Shown here piece after piece: positions 1-7,329 of a DNA stretch of 10,518 nt (within the stretch, counting starts at the first letter, position 1; the number at the start of each line of letters is the position of its first letter). The notes under the pieces are model-generated. The model worked only from the letters and a program-made list of their open reading frames with translations, was not told where the DNA came from and did no database searches. This DNA is from Bacillota bacterium (GTDB lineage: Bacteria; Bacillota; Clostridia; Christensenellales; Aristaeellaceae): contig JAEWWY010000343.1 in the NCBI GenBank assembly GCA_023458835.1, forward strand, positions 1 through 10,518, given 5' to 3'. Made by a program: the position numbers and the translations under genes.

Positions 1-728
1 CTGATTTCTTCTTCCGGCGTGCCGGTGAAAAGCTCCAACCCCATGAAGCCTTCATAACCCATGGCTTCAATGGCCTTGAACACATATCCGTAATTCAGCT
101 CGCTTTCCGACAGCGAATGCCGCCCGGGCACGCCGGCGCAATGCATGTGGCCGATAAGGCCAATATTTTCCCGCACGCGCGTCAAAATATCGCCTTCCGT
201 CACCTGCTGGTGGTAGATGTCAAAAAGCATCCTCACCTGCGGGGAATGAACGTCCCGCACAATCTGCGCCGCCTCACCGGATGACCACAGAAAATAGCCC
301 TTATGATCAACCCTGGTGTTCAGCGGCTCGATTACAAGCTGAACGTCATGCTCCGAAAGCAGCCCCGCCGCCTTGCGCAGCCCGTCCGCAAGCTGCAGGC
401 GCTGCTCCTCCCTGGGCACGTCCATCCGTTCGTTTCCCACCTGGGAAATGACCGTTCGGCAGCCCAGCATTTGAGCCGCATCCATGGTTTCTTTCAGCCC
501 GCGAAGATACGATTCCTGCTCGCGTTCATCCACCAGGCTGAAAAACCTGGTGCAGACGGCCGCGACGGTAACTCCCGTATCAGCGCAAGCCTTCTTCACG
601 GCCGGCAGGTTCTTGTCCCACCAGCCCCAAAACTCAATGGCCGCGGCCCCGCTCCCGGCGGCGCGGACCACGGCTTCCTCGCAGGCAAGGCGGGGCCACA
701 GCGCATCCAGACATACCGACATTTTCAT
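1..728 (-). CDS. Sugar isomerase, hydroxypyruvate isomerase (Hyi)-like TIM barrel, partial (3' end beyond window)
   Basis: I read this frame by hand on the minus strand. It is open from an ATG at 728 to the window edge (242 codons, no stop), so the C-terminus is missing; the family is usually about 260 residues, so perhaps 20 are lost. The start is set by GGAGG eight bases upstream. The family is the xylose-isomerase-like TIM barrel, nearest to hydroxypyruvate isomerase as I remember it. Visible motifs are VIEPLNTR (E134), LFDIYHQQ (D170, H173), GHMHCAGVPGRH (H196) and GLELF (E232), which fit the metal-binding and catalytic positions of that family. It lies 37 bases downstream of the IclR gene on the same strand, so the two are probably co-transcribed. 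The family interconverts ketoses and aldoses or related keto acids (hydroxypyruvate with tartronate semialdehyde in E. coli). The true substrate here cannot be read from sequence; another sugar or keto-acid isomerase or epimerase is possible. No signal peptide is seen, so it is cytoplasmic. Confidence 0.85.
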   Translation of the reverse strand, partial: MKMSVCLDALWPRLACEEAVVRAAGSGAAAIEFWGWWDKNLPAVKKACADTGVTVAAVCTRFFSLVDEREQESYLRGLKETMDAAQMLGCRTVISQVGNERMDVPREEQRLQLADGLRKAAGLLSEHDVQLVIEPLNTRVDHKGYFLWSSGEAAQIVRDVHSPQVRMLFDIYHQQVTEGDILTRVRENIGLIGHMHCAGVPGRHSLSESELNYGYVFKAIEAMGYEGFMGLELFTGTPEEEI

Positions 729-765
729 ACTGCATGCCTCCACAGCGTTCCATGAAACAAGCTAA

Positions 766-1542
766 TCACCGGGAGAGAAAATCCACGTCCGTATCCCGGA
801 AAATCATCTCCAGGCTTTTCTTGCTTTGCAAAAGCAGCTCGCGGCTGAGCTTGAGCTTTTCCTCGTCACAGCGGAAGATGGGGATGGCCACGCTCAGCGC
901 GGCAATGATCTTGCCGCCCCGCCTCAATGCCGCGCCCAAGCAGCGGATATCCTTGTTGGATTCCTCGCACTCGTAGGAGATATCATCCTTTTTAAACTCT
1001 GTCAGTTGTTTGTGCAGCGCCTGAAAATCGGTGATGGTATCGGGGGTAAGGGGCGTTAGCCCCCCGGGATAGGCAGCCTTCAGCGCCGCCAGGCTGTGGT
1101 CGATCAAAAGCGCCTTGCCGATGCCCGTGCCATAGGCCGGCAGGCTGAGCCCCACATTGGCGATCATGCGGATGGCCTGGGGCGAATCCTTCTTTTGCAG
1201 GTACACTACGCTGCCCCCGTCCAGGATGGCAAAAAACACCGTCTCCAGGCAGCGGGAGGCGATGTGGTCCATCTCCCTTTCCACCAATTGCAGCATGTTG
1301 GTGCGGTTCACAAACTGCATCCCCACCTGGAACGCCGCCGGCCCGATCTTATAATGCAGGGAATCGCCGCTGTACCTTAAAAAATGCCTGTCGCGCAGCG
1401 TCTTCACAATGGGCGACAGGCTGCTTTTGGGCGCCTCCAGCTTTTCCGCCAACTGGCTCAAGGTATACCCGTCCTGGCTTTGGGCAACCAGTTGTAGGAT
1501 TTCCAGGACCCTTACGGTGGAACGGTGGTCAGCCTGCGGCAT
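766..1542 (-). CDS. IclR-family transcriptional regulator
   Basis: The protein has 258 residues, the usual size for IclR regulators. An N-terminal winged helix-turn-helix (about residues 8-62, with STVRVLEILQLV at the start and YTLSQLAEKLEAPKSSL as the recognition part) is followed by an IclR effector domain. That domain shows LPAYGTGIGKALL (about 134-146) and the signature stretch CLGAALRRGGKIIAALSVAIP (about 201-221, first residues CLGAAL). The frame is open upstream to 1689, but that ATG lies above the gene's own promoter (-10 at 1582-1587), so it cannot be the start. Of two nearby ATGs, 1542 has AAGGA 11 bases upstream, whereas 1554 has AAGG touching it. The gene is divergent from the importer/galactonate operon and leads a unit with the isomerase gene. 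I infer that it controls both units in response to a sugar acid or its breakdown product, as KdgR-type IclR proteins do. E. coli uses a GntR-type protein (DgoR) for galactonate, so this would be a different solution. Confidence 0.93.
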   Translation of the reverse strand: MPQADHRSTVRVLEILQLVAQSQDGYTLSQLAEKLEAPKSSLSPIVKTLRDRHFLRYSGDSLHYKIGPAAFQVGMQFVNRTNMLQLVEREMDHIASRCLETVFFAILDGGSVVYLQKKDSPQAIRMIANVGLSLPAYGTGIGKALLIDHSLAALKAAYPGGLTPLTPDTITDFQALHKQLTEFKKDDISYECEESNKDIRCLGAALRRGGKIIAALSVAIPIFRCDEEKLKLSRELLLQSKKSLEMIFRDTDVDFLSR

Positions 1543-1581
1543 AGTACAATACATCCTTGTGAACAAATTCAGATATGCATC

Positions 1582-1610
1582 ATCATACGGCAAATCAAGG
1601 CGCAAGTCAA
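1582..1610 (-). promoter_or_regulatory. Sigma-A promoter of the IclR-isomerase unit
   Basis: On the minus strand, TTGACT (1605-1610) is separated by exactly 17 bases from TATGAT (1582-1587). Transcription would begin near 1575 and give a leader of about 33 bases before the ATG at 1542. A short inverted repeat, AAGTC-N6-GACTT (1604-1619), covers the -35 box and could be an autoregulatory operator. The promoter was seen by eye and not tested. Confidence 0.7.
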
Positions 1611-1656
1611 CGGCGACTTCCGCTTTAAACGCGATTCGATTTTTTAAGGATGGCTG

Positions 1657-1685
1657 TTGACAAACCAGATTCCCCATGTTATAGT
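1657..1685 (+). promoter_or_regulatory. Sigma-A promoter of the importer/galactonate operon
   Basis: TTGACA (1657-1662) is a perfect -35 box. It is followed by a 17-base spacer and TATAGT (1680-1685), one base from the ideal -10. An A/T-rich run upstream (about 1637-1649) could act as an UP element. Transcription should start near 1692, leaving a leader of about 58 bases before the ATG at 1750. Such a strong promoter would need repression, which fits the inverted repeat just downstream. Confidence 0.78.
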
Positions 1686-1695
1686 GCATACAAAT

Positions 1696-1728
1696 CCTAA
1701 TTACGTACGCTGTTCGTATTTAGGAACA
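1696..1728. promoter_or_regulatory. Inverted repeats just downstream of the transport-operon promoter, candidate operator
   Basis: Arms CCTAATTACG (1696-1705) and CGTATTTAGG (1715-1724) match at 9 of 10 positions around a 9-base centre. They lie from about +5 to +33 of the predicted transcript. A second, overlapping inverted repeat is TGTTC (1711-1715) with GAACA (1724-1728). The place, directly after the start point, is where a repressor would block transcription, and the divergent IclR protein is the natural candidate. It could also fold in the mRNA leader as a 5' stem. No binding data are available, and I do not recognise a known consensus. Confidence 0.5.
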
Positions 1729-1749
1729 TTCAAAAAGGAGCGTAGCATC

Positions 1750-3030
1750 ATGAAAAAGCAGATCCTCTGTATGCTTGCGGTTTTGGTTCTGTTGACCGCC
1801 TGCATCCCCGCCGGCCTTGCCCAGGCCGCCCCCCAAAAAATCACCGTCTGGGCCTGGGATGACAACTTCAACATCGCCATCATGAAGACGGCCGCCAAGT
1901 ATTACCAGGAGCTCAACCCCGGCGCCCAGGTGGAATTCGACATCGTGTCCAGTTCCAAGGAAGACGTGTACAAGAAGCTTCAGACCAGCCTGGCTTCCGG
2001 CGGCAAAAACCTGCCTGACATCGTGCTGGTCGAAGACTATTCCATCTTCCAATACCTGAACGCATACGCGAAGTACTTCTATCCCCTCCAGGGCCAAATC
2101 GACTACAGCCAATTTTCTCCTTACAAGGTCAAAGTGATGACCATGGGCGACGTGACCTACGGCATCCCCTTTGACGCCGGCTGCACCGCCACCTTCTACC
2201 GCCTGGACTACCTGGAGCAGGCCGGCTTTACCGAGGCCGATATGCAGGATATCACCTGGGACCGGTTCATTGAGATCGGTAAGGCAGTGGAAGAAAAGAC
2301 GGGCGTGAAGATGACCGTGGCCAACGGCACCAACTATTCCTCCTTCTTCCGTACCATGATCCAGTCCGCCGGCGCCTGGTACTGCGACGCCGAAGGCAAT
2401 GTGACCATCACCAGCAACGCCGCTTTGAAGGAAGCGCTGGAAACCATCAAGAAGATGCGTGATGCCGGCATCATCCTGGAATGCCCCGATGATTCCACCA
2501 TGGCCGGCGCCATCAATGACGGCACCACCGCTTCCGTGGTGAACGCCGCCTGGCGCGTCTCCACCATCAAGGCTGAGCCCGAGCAGTCCGGCAAATGGCG
2601 GATCGCCTCCACTCCCCGCCTGAACATCGAAGGCGCCACCAACGCTTCCAACACCGGCGGCTCCAGTTGGTACGTGCTGGAGAACGGCCAGGACAAGGCC
2701 GCTATCGTGGACTTCCTCAAGACCATCTATGCCGGCAACGCCGACTTCTACGCCGATATCCTGATCAACCAGGGCGCGCTGTGCACCTACCTGCCCAGCC
2801 AGACCGGCGAAGTGTTTGAAAAGGGCGATGAATTCTTTGGCGGCCAGAAGATCAACCAGGACTTCTCCGCCTGGCTGGCCAAGATCCCCGGCGTGACCTA
2901 CGGCAACTTCGTGCCCCAGGCCAACACCGCCGTGAACTCCGCCTTGTACAACTACCTGCAGGGTGCCATCACCGTGGAGGAAGCCCTTACCCAGGCGGAA
3001 GACCAGATCAAGAATCAAATTCAGCAATAA
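1750..3030 (+). CDS. Carbohydrate ABC transporter substrate-binding protein (family 1, CUT1)
   Basis: This 426-residue extracellular binding protein would capture the sugar ligand and deliver it to the two permeases encoded next. The start at 1750 has AAGGAG nine bases upstream and gives a clear signal peptide (MKKQ, then a hydrophobic run). LTAC at residues 15-18 fits a lipobox with Cys18 as lipid anchor; the hydrophobic stretch also goes on to an AQA-A site (24-27) that signal peptidase I could use. Lipid anchoring is the more likely outcome for a Gram-positive binding protein. The mature part begins KITVWAWDDNFN, the usual first strand of the family, followed by LPDIVLVEDY (about 88-97) and TYGIPFDAG (about 136-144), typical of the lobes of MalE/UgpB-type proteins. 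The ligand cannot be named from sequence; the operon suggests a galactoside or galactose-containing acid. It is the first gene of the operon, and a strong hairpin follows it. Confidence 0.94.
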   Translation: MKKQILCMLAVLVLLTACIPAGLAQAAPQKITVWAWDDNFNIAIMKTAAKYYQELNPGAQVEFDIVSSSKEDVYKKLQTSLASGGKNLPDIVLVEDYSIFQYLNAYAKYFYPLQGQIDYSQFSPYKVKVMTMGDVTYGIPFDAGCTATFYRLDYLEQAGFTEADMQDITWDRFIEIGKAVEEKTGVKMTVANGTNYSSFFRTMIQSAGAWYCDAEGNVTITSNAALKEALETIKKMRDAGIILECPDDSTMAGAINDGTTASVVNAAWRVSTIKAEPEQSGKWRIASTPRLNIEGATNASNTGGSSWYVLENGQDKAAIVDFLKTIYAGNADFYADILINQGALCTYLPSQTGEVFEKGDEFFGGQKINQDFSAWLAKIPGVTYGNFVPQANTAVNSALYNYLQGAITVEEALTQAEDQIKNQIQQ

Positions 3031-3050
3031 GCAACCTCCCTTTTAATCGA

Positions 3051-3104
3051 AGGCCGTCTGCCCGGTGGCTTCCCGTTCGGTGCGGATGCCCCGGGCAGGC
3101 GCCT
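3051..3104 (+). other. Long intergenic hairpin between binding protein and first permease
   Basis: CTGCCCGG (3058-3065) pairs perfectly with CCGGGCAG (3091-3098). The stem extends outward through a G-U pair, two more GC pairs and, past one bulged C, AGG/CCT, giving about 14 pairs. The loop of about 25 bases can pair further (GGC 3067-3069 with GCC 3088-3090). No T-run follows, so it is not a standard terminator. In malE-malF and similar operons an intergenic hairpin protects the upstream binding-protein mRNA and lowers permease expression; I infer the same role here. Confidence 0.65.
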
Positions 3105-3151
3105 TGATGTTTAAGGCAGTAAAAATCCCATTCATGGCTGAGGTGAGAAAT

Positions 3152-4051
3152 ATGCCAAGTACCCGCAATCTTGTGAAACGCGACAAGTACGACAAATACG
3201 GATGGATGTTCATCTCCTTTGCGATGATCGCCTTTCTTGCGTTTACGGTGTACCCCGTGCTGGGGTCCCTCAGCCTGTCCACCAAGGTACTAAAAAACGG
3301 CGATTATGTATTCGGCGGGCTGACCAACATCAAAAGACTCCTGGGAGACAAGGTGTTCCACAGGACCATCGGCAACACGTTCCTGTTCCTTGTTGTGCAG
3401 GGGCCTATCATGCTGGGGCTGGCGCTGGTGTTCGCCACCATGCTCAACAACCCCAAACTGAAGCTCCGCGGCTTTTACCGCACGGCCTTGTTCATCCCCT
3501 GCGTGACCTCCCTGGTGGCGTACTCCGTCATCTTCAAAATGATGTTCGCCAACAACGGCATCGTCAACAGCCTGCTCATCAAGCTGAACATCATTGAACA
3601 GCCCATTTTCTTTTTAAACGATCCCACCTGGGCCAGGGTCATCATCATGCTGGCCATGACCTGGCGCTGGACAGGTTACAACATGATGTTTTACCTCTCG
3701 GCCATGCAGAACATTCCCGGCGACACCTACGAGGCCGCCAAGGTGGATGGCGCCGGACCTGTTCGCACATTCTTCCAGATCACGCTGCCGCAGCTCAAGC
3801 CCATTATCCTGTTGACGACCATCATGACCACCAACGGCAATCTGCAATTGTTTGACGAAGCCATGAACCTGACGGGCGGCGGTCCCGCGGAAATGACCAC
3901 CACCATGTCGCTGTACATATACAACAACGCCTTCGTGTTCGCCCCCAACTTCGGCTATTCGGTGATGATGTCCTACGTCATTGTGCTGATGGTGGCGGCG
4001 CTGGCCTTCTTCCAGTTCAGAGTGACCCGCGAAAGAGGTGAAGCAAAGTGA
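3152..4051 (+). CDS. Sugar ABC transporter permease, MalF type
   Basis: This 299-residue inner-membrane subunit forms half of the transport channel. Six hydrophobic segments can be seen (about 18-38, 73-97, 110-131, 163-184, 213-230 and 266-288). The cytoplasmic EAA loop, which docks the ATPase, reads EAAKVDGAG (194-202) and continues into FFQITLPQL. The open frame extends back to 3065, but the ATG at 3152 has AGGTGA seven bases upstream and gives the usual short charged N-terminus (RNLVKRDKYDKYGW); the upstream part overlaps the intergenic hairpin and is rejected. The stop overlaps the GTG of the next gene by four bases, so the two permeases are translationally coupled and probably made in equal amounts. 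The family call is firm; the sugar transported is not known. Confidence 0.94.
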   Translation: MPSTRNLVKRDKYDKYGWMFISFAMIAFLAFTVYPVLGSLSLSTKVLKNGDYVFGGLTNIKRLLGDKVFHRTIGNTFLFLVVQGPIMLGLALVFATMLNNPKLKLRGFYRTALFIPCVTSLVAYSVIFKMMFANNGIVNSLLIKLNIIEQPIFFLNDPTWARVIIMLAMTWRWTGYNMMFYLSAMQNIPGDTYEAAKVDGAGPVRTFFQITLPQLKPIILLTTIMTTNGNLQLFDEAMNLTGGGPAEMTTTMSLYIYNNAFVFAPNFGYSVMMSYVIVLMVAALAFFQFRVTRERGEAK

Positions 4052-4878
4052 AAAGGCATGCGCTGCCAAGGCTTCATGCCGGAAGCATGTTCCGGCACGC
4101 TTTTTTGATGATCTCCTCCCTCTTATGCCTGTTTCCCTTCTATTGGATGGTGGTGGGCTCCACGCTGAGCTCCAAGGACATCACCAAAGGTATACTGTTC
4201 TTCGGCGGGGAGTTCGCCAATAACTTAAACAGCATGCAGGCGGCAGGGGATATTTTCCGCGCGTTTTTGAACACGTTGACCATCTCCGCCATCCAGGTGC
4301 CCCTGACGCTGCTGATATGCTCCATGGCCGGCTACGGCTTTGAAAAATATCAAAGCAAGCTTCGCAACAAGCTGTTCAGCGCCTTTTTGCTCACAATGAT
4401 GATCCCTTTCGCGGCCATCATGATCCCGCTGTTCAACTTGATGTTTGACATGGACCTGATCGACACCAAGGCAAGCGTCATCTTCGCTTCCCTCTCCAAC
4501 ACGTTTTTGATTTTCTTCTTCCGGCAAAGCTTCAAATCGTTTCCCACGGAAATCATCGAGGCTGCCCGCATCGACGGGGCCGGGGAATTCTATACCTTCT
4601 TCCGCATCGTGGTGCCGCCCATGCGCTCCACCTTTGCCGCGGCACTGATCTACGCCTTCATGAAGGAATGGAACAACTATCTCTGGCCGCTGCTCACCCT
4701 TCAATCCGGCGACAACAAAACGCTGACACTGTTCATCTCTTCCCTGTCCTCGGCGTATTACGTGGATTACGGCCAGATTATGGTGGCCGTTGTTCTGGCC
4801 ACATTGCCAACCATTGTGCTCTTTGGCACCATGCAGCGGCATTTTGTGGCAGGCATCCTGGGCGCGGTAAAAGGTTAA
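4048..4878 (+). CDS. Sugar ABC transporter permease, MalG type (GTG start)
   Basis: This 276-residue protein is the second channel subunit. It starts at GTG 4048 inside the stop of the previous gene, with AGAGGTG seven bases upstream; no ATG near it has a comparable site. Membrane segments lie at about 16-37, 73-97, 108-130, 142-160, 190-206 and 243-261. The EAA loop is EAARIDGAGEFYTFFRIVVP (171-190), and the C-terminus QRHFVAGILGAVKG is typical of the MalG group. No ATP-binding subunit is encoded in the window. CUT1 importers of Bacillota commonly share one ATPase of the MsmX/MsmK type encoded elsewhere, and that is the likely case here. The next gene begins 20 bases downstream. Confidence 0.94.
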   Translation: MKRHALPRLHAGSMFRHAFLMISSLLCLFPFYWMVVGSTLSSKDITKGILFFGGEFANNLNSMQAAGDIFRAFLNTLTISAIQVPLTLLICSMAGYGFEKYQSKLRNKLFSAFLLTMMIPFAAIMIPLFNLMFDMDLIDTKASVIFASLSNTFLIFFFRQSFKSFPTEIIEAARIDGAGEFYTFFRIVVPPMRSTFAAALIYAFMKEWNNYLWPLLTLQSGDNKTLTLFISSLSSAYYVDYGQIMVAVVLATLPTIVLFGTMQRHFVAGILGAVKG

Positions 4879-4898
4879 GGAAAGGAACGGCAAAAGAC

Positions 4899-7307
4899 AT
4901 GCGCTATACCATCGACGCCAAAAACATTACCAGCAGCATCTATCCCTGCCCCTATGAATACAAGGGCACAAACCCCCAGGGGGAGACCATCGACTTTACC
5001 AACTATTACATGCAAAAAGACGGCCAGCCTTATTTTGCCGCTTCCGGGGAGATGCATTTCTCCCGCATTGATCCCATGTTCTGGGAGGATGAGATCATCA
5101 AAATGAAAATGGCGGGGATCACCATGATTTCCACCTACCTTTTCTGGATTCACCACGAGGAGGTCAAGGGCCAGTTCGACTGGACCGGCAGCAATGATTT
5201 GCGTGCCTTCCTGTCGCTGTGCAACAAGCAGAAGATCTATGTGCTGCTTCGGGTAGGCCCCTTCTCCCATGGTGAATGCCGCAACGGCGGCTTTCCGGAC
5301 TGGATGTTCGGCGCGCCCTATGATGTGCGCAGCAACGATCCGGAATACCTGTTCTATGTGGAGCGGTATTTTCAGGAGATCGGCAGGCAGGCCGGGGGCT
5401 TCATGTTCAAGGATGGCGGCCCCGTGGTCAGCATCCAGTTGGAAAACGAATACGAGCACGCCTCCTCCCCCTGGGAGCCCACCACGGAAAACAGCGGGGA
5501 ATGGACGGCCAGCGGCAACGACGGCCCCTCCCACTTCAAGGTATTGAAAGAACTGGCGGTAAAGGCCGGGCTCATCGCGCCCCTGTACTCCACCACCGCA
5601 TGGGGCGGCGCCTGTGCGCCGGTGGAATACGTGATGCCCCTGTGGGGCGGCTATGCCTTCTGGCCCTGGATTTTCTACGGCGACGACGTGAAGGAGCATC
5701 CCGCCACCACGGAGTTTTTGTACAAGGATTTCCACAACAACAACGCCCCCAAATACTATAACTTCGACCCGGAATATCCCCCGGAGGACCTGCCCTTCAT
5801 CTGCTGCGAAATGGGGGGCGGCATGGCCAACTATTACCGCTACCGCTTCCAGCTTCCCTTTGAAAGCGTGGAGGCGCTGGCCAATGTGAAGGCCGCCAGC
5901 GGCTGCAACTTCCTGGGCTACTATATGTTCCACGGCGGCTCCCACCCCAAGGGCAAGCGGGTGGCCTACCTCAACGAATGCGCGCTGCCCAAAATCTCCT
6001 ACGATTATCAGGCGGCGGTGGGCGAATACGGCCAACTGCGGCCCTCCTACCACCGGGTAAAGCTCCTGCACTATTTCTACAAGGATTTTGAAAAGGAGTT
6101 CTGCCGTACAAAGACGGTGCTCTCCAGGGAATCCATTGAAATGAAGCAGCAGGACGTGGATACGCTTCGCTACTGCGTCAGGGTGGAGCAGGGAAAAGGC
6201 TTCCTGTTCTTGAATAACTACCAGGACCATGTGCAGACGAAAGCACAGGAGAACCTTTCCGTGGCCGTAACACTGGATAACGAAATCTTGCAGATTCCCG
6301 CCAAAGGGAAGATGTCCCTTGCCAAGGACGCTTGCGCCGTGCTGCCCATGCGCATGGGTCTGGAGGGAGCGCACCTGATCAGCGCCACCGTCCAGCCCAT
6401 CACGAAGCTTGTCAACCAGGGCCGTACCGTTTATTTCTTCTTCATGCCCGAGGGAATGGCGCCCCAGCTTCTGCTGGACGGCCGCACGGTGAAAGCCATC
6501 GGCGGCGGCTGCCAGGTGGAGGAGCTTGACGGAAACAAGCTGGTGGAGCTGCCGGGTACGCAAACATCCTCCTTCCAGGTAACGGATACCCATGGAAAAA
6601 CCTTTGAGGTCTGCGTATTGAGCCGTGCGGACAGCCTGCGCTTCTGGCGGGTGAAGCGGCCGGAAGGCGACCTGGCCTTCCTGTGCAGCGAAACCATCCT
6701 GGACGATGTGGATGGTTTGCGGGTGGAGAGCATCGGCCAAACATCCGGCGAAATCGCGGTCTTCCCGCCCTGTCCCAACCTCACCGTGGCGGGCAGGACC
6801 TATGCTTCCGCCAAAAACGACGGATTGTTCGCCAGCTTTCATGTTGAATATGGCCGCTATTCCCCCACCATGACCTGGGAGGACGCAAGCTCCAGGGAAA
6901 AAGCCGGGGATGGTGCCCTCAAGCGCCCAGTCATTGGCAGCCCCATTACCTCCACCAAGGTAGTGAATGCCAGGGCCAGGCTGTCCTTCACGCCAGGGGA
7001 TTTTGAAGGCGTCAAGCAGGTGCTGGTACGGGTTTCCTACGACGGTGATATCGGCTATGCCTTCACCGGGGAGGAACTGGTAAACGATAACTTCAGCAAC
7101 GGCGCGCCCTGGGAGTTCGGTCTAAAGGCCTATGAAAAGCAAGTGCTTGCACAGGGCATCCATATTTACGTATCCCCCCGGCGCAAGGGCGGCAAGGTGA
7201 ACTGCACCTCCGAAATGGCGGCCAGGTACGCCTCCTATGAATCGTCCTTCGCCAAGATCCACGATATCCAAATGGTGCCGGTATTCGATTGCCCCGTTAC
7301 GTTTTAA
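4899..7307 (+). CDS. Glycoside hydrolase family 35 (beta-galactosidase family), cytoplasmic
   Basis: This 802-residue enzyme should remove terminal beta-galactosyl residues from the imported glycoside. The GH35 catalytic barrel occupies the first roughly 400 residues. Motifs seen are DGQPYFAASGEMHFSRI (41-57), MKMAGITMISTYLFWIHHE (69-87), GPFSHGECRNGGFPDW (120-135) and GGPVVSIQLENEY (173-185). By comparison with GH35 enzymes, E184 is the acid/base. The nucleophile is most likely E304 in CCEMGGGM; this C-E-x-GGGM form occurs in a subset of GH35 proteins from memory, and its 120-residue spacing from the acid/base is longer than the roughly 80 of human GLB1. The rest is probably beta-sandwich domains. 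The ATG at 4899 has AAGGA about 12 bases upstream; the open frame runs further back inside the permease gene, which is rejected. No signal peptide is present, so it acts after uptake. Linkage and aglycone specificity are unknown, and related activities (for example beta-1,3-galactosidase) are possible. Confidence 0.9.
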   Translation: MRYTIDAKNITSSIYPCPYEYKGTNPQGETIDFTNYYMQKDGQPYFAASGEMHFSRIDPMFWEDEIIKMKMAGITMISTYLFWIHHEEVKGQFDWTGSNDLRAFLSLCNKQKIYVLLRVGPFSHGECRNGGFPDWMFGAPYDVRSNDPEYLFYVERYFQEIGRQAGGFMFKDGGPVVSIQLENEYEHASSPWEPTTENSGEWTASGNDGPSHFKVLKELAVKAGLIAPLYSTTAWGGACAPVEYVMPLWGGYAFWPWIFYGDDVKEHPATTEFLYKDFHNNNAPKYYNFDPEYPPEDLPFICCEMGGGMANYYRYRFQLPFESVEALANVKAASGCNFLGYYMFHGGSHPKGKRVAYLNECALPKISYDYQAAVGEYGQLRPSYHRVKLLHYFYKDFEKEFCRTKTVLSRESIEMKQQDVDTLRYCVRVEQGKGFLFLNNYQDHVQTKAQENLSVAVTLDNEILQIPAKGKMSLAKDACAVLPMRMGLEGAHLISATVQPITKLVNQGRTVYFFFMPEGMAPQLLLDGRTVKAIGGGCQVEELDGNKLVELPGTQTSSFQVTDTHGKTFEVCVLSRADSLRFWRVKRPEGDLAFLCSETILDDVDGLRVESIGQTSGEIAVFPPCPNLTVAGRTYASAKNDGLFASFHVEYGRYSPTMTWEDASSREKAGDGALKRPVIGSPITSTKVVNARARLSFTPGDFEGVKQVLVRVSYDGDIGYAFTGEELVNDNFSNGAPWEFGLKAYEKQVLAQGIHIYVSPRRKGGKVNCTSEMAARYASYESSFAKIHDIQMVPVFDCPVTF

Positions 7308-7329
7308 TGGAAGGAAAGGAGTACCCTGT

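Noticed and set aside
1543..1689. N-terminal extension of the IclR regulator by 49 residues
   Set aside because: It would start upstream of the gene's own promoter and cover both divergent promoters; no ribosome binding site precedes it.
1543..1749. Catabolite-repression (cre) site in the divergent region
   Set aside because: I looked for a TGNAANCGNTNNCA-like palindrome and found none close enough.
1720..3027. 435-codon minus-strand frame opposite the solute-binding protein
   Set aside because: It is an antisense shadow rich in Gly, Val and His, with no domain; the plus strand is a clear binding protein.
4668..4898. N-terminal extension of the GH35 enzyme by 77 residues
   Set aside because: It overlaps the end of the second permease in another frame, and the ATG at 4899 has a ribosome binding site and a sensible start.
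4875..6842. 655-codon minus-strand frame opposite the GH35 gene
   Set aside because: It is a long antisense shadow of a GC-rich gene; the plus-strand frame carries clear GH35 motifs and the antisense product is low-complexity with no recognisable domain.
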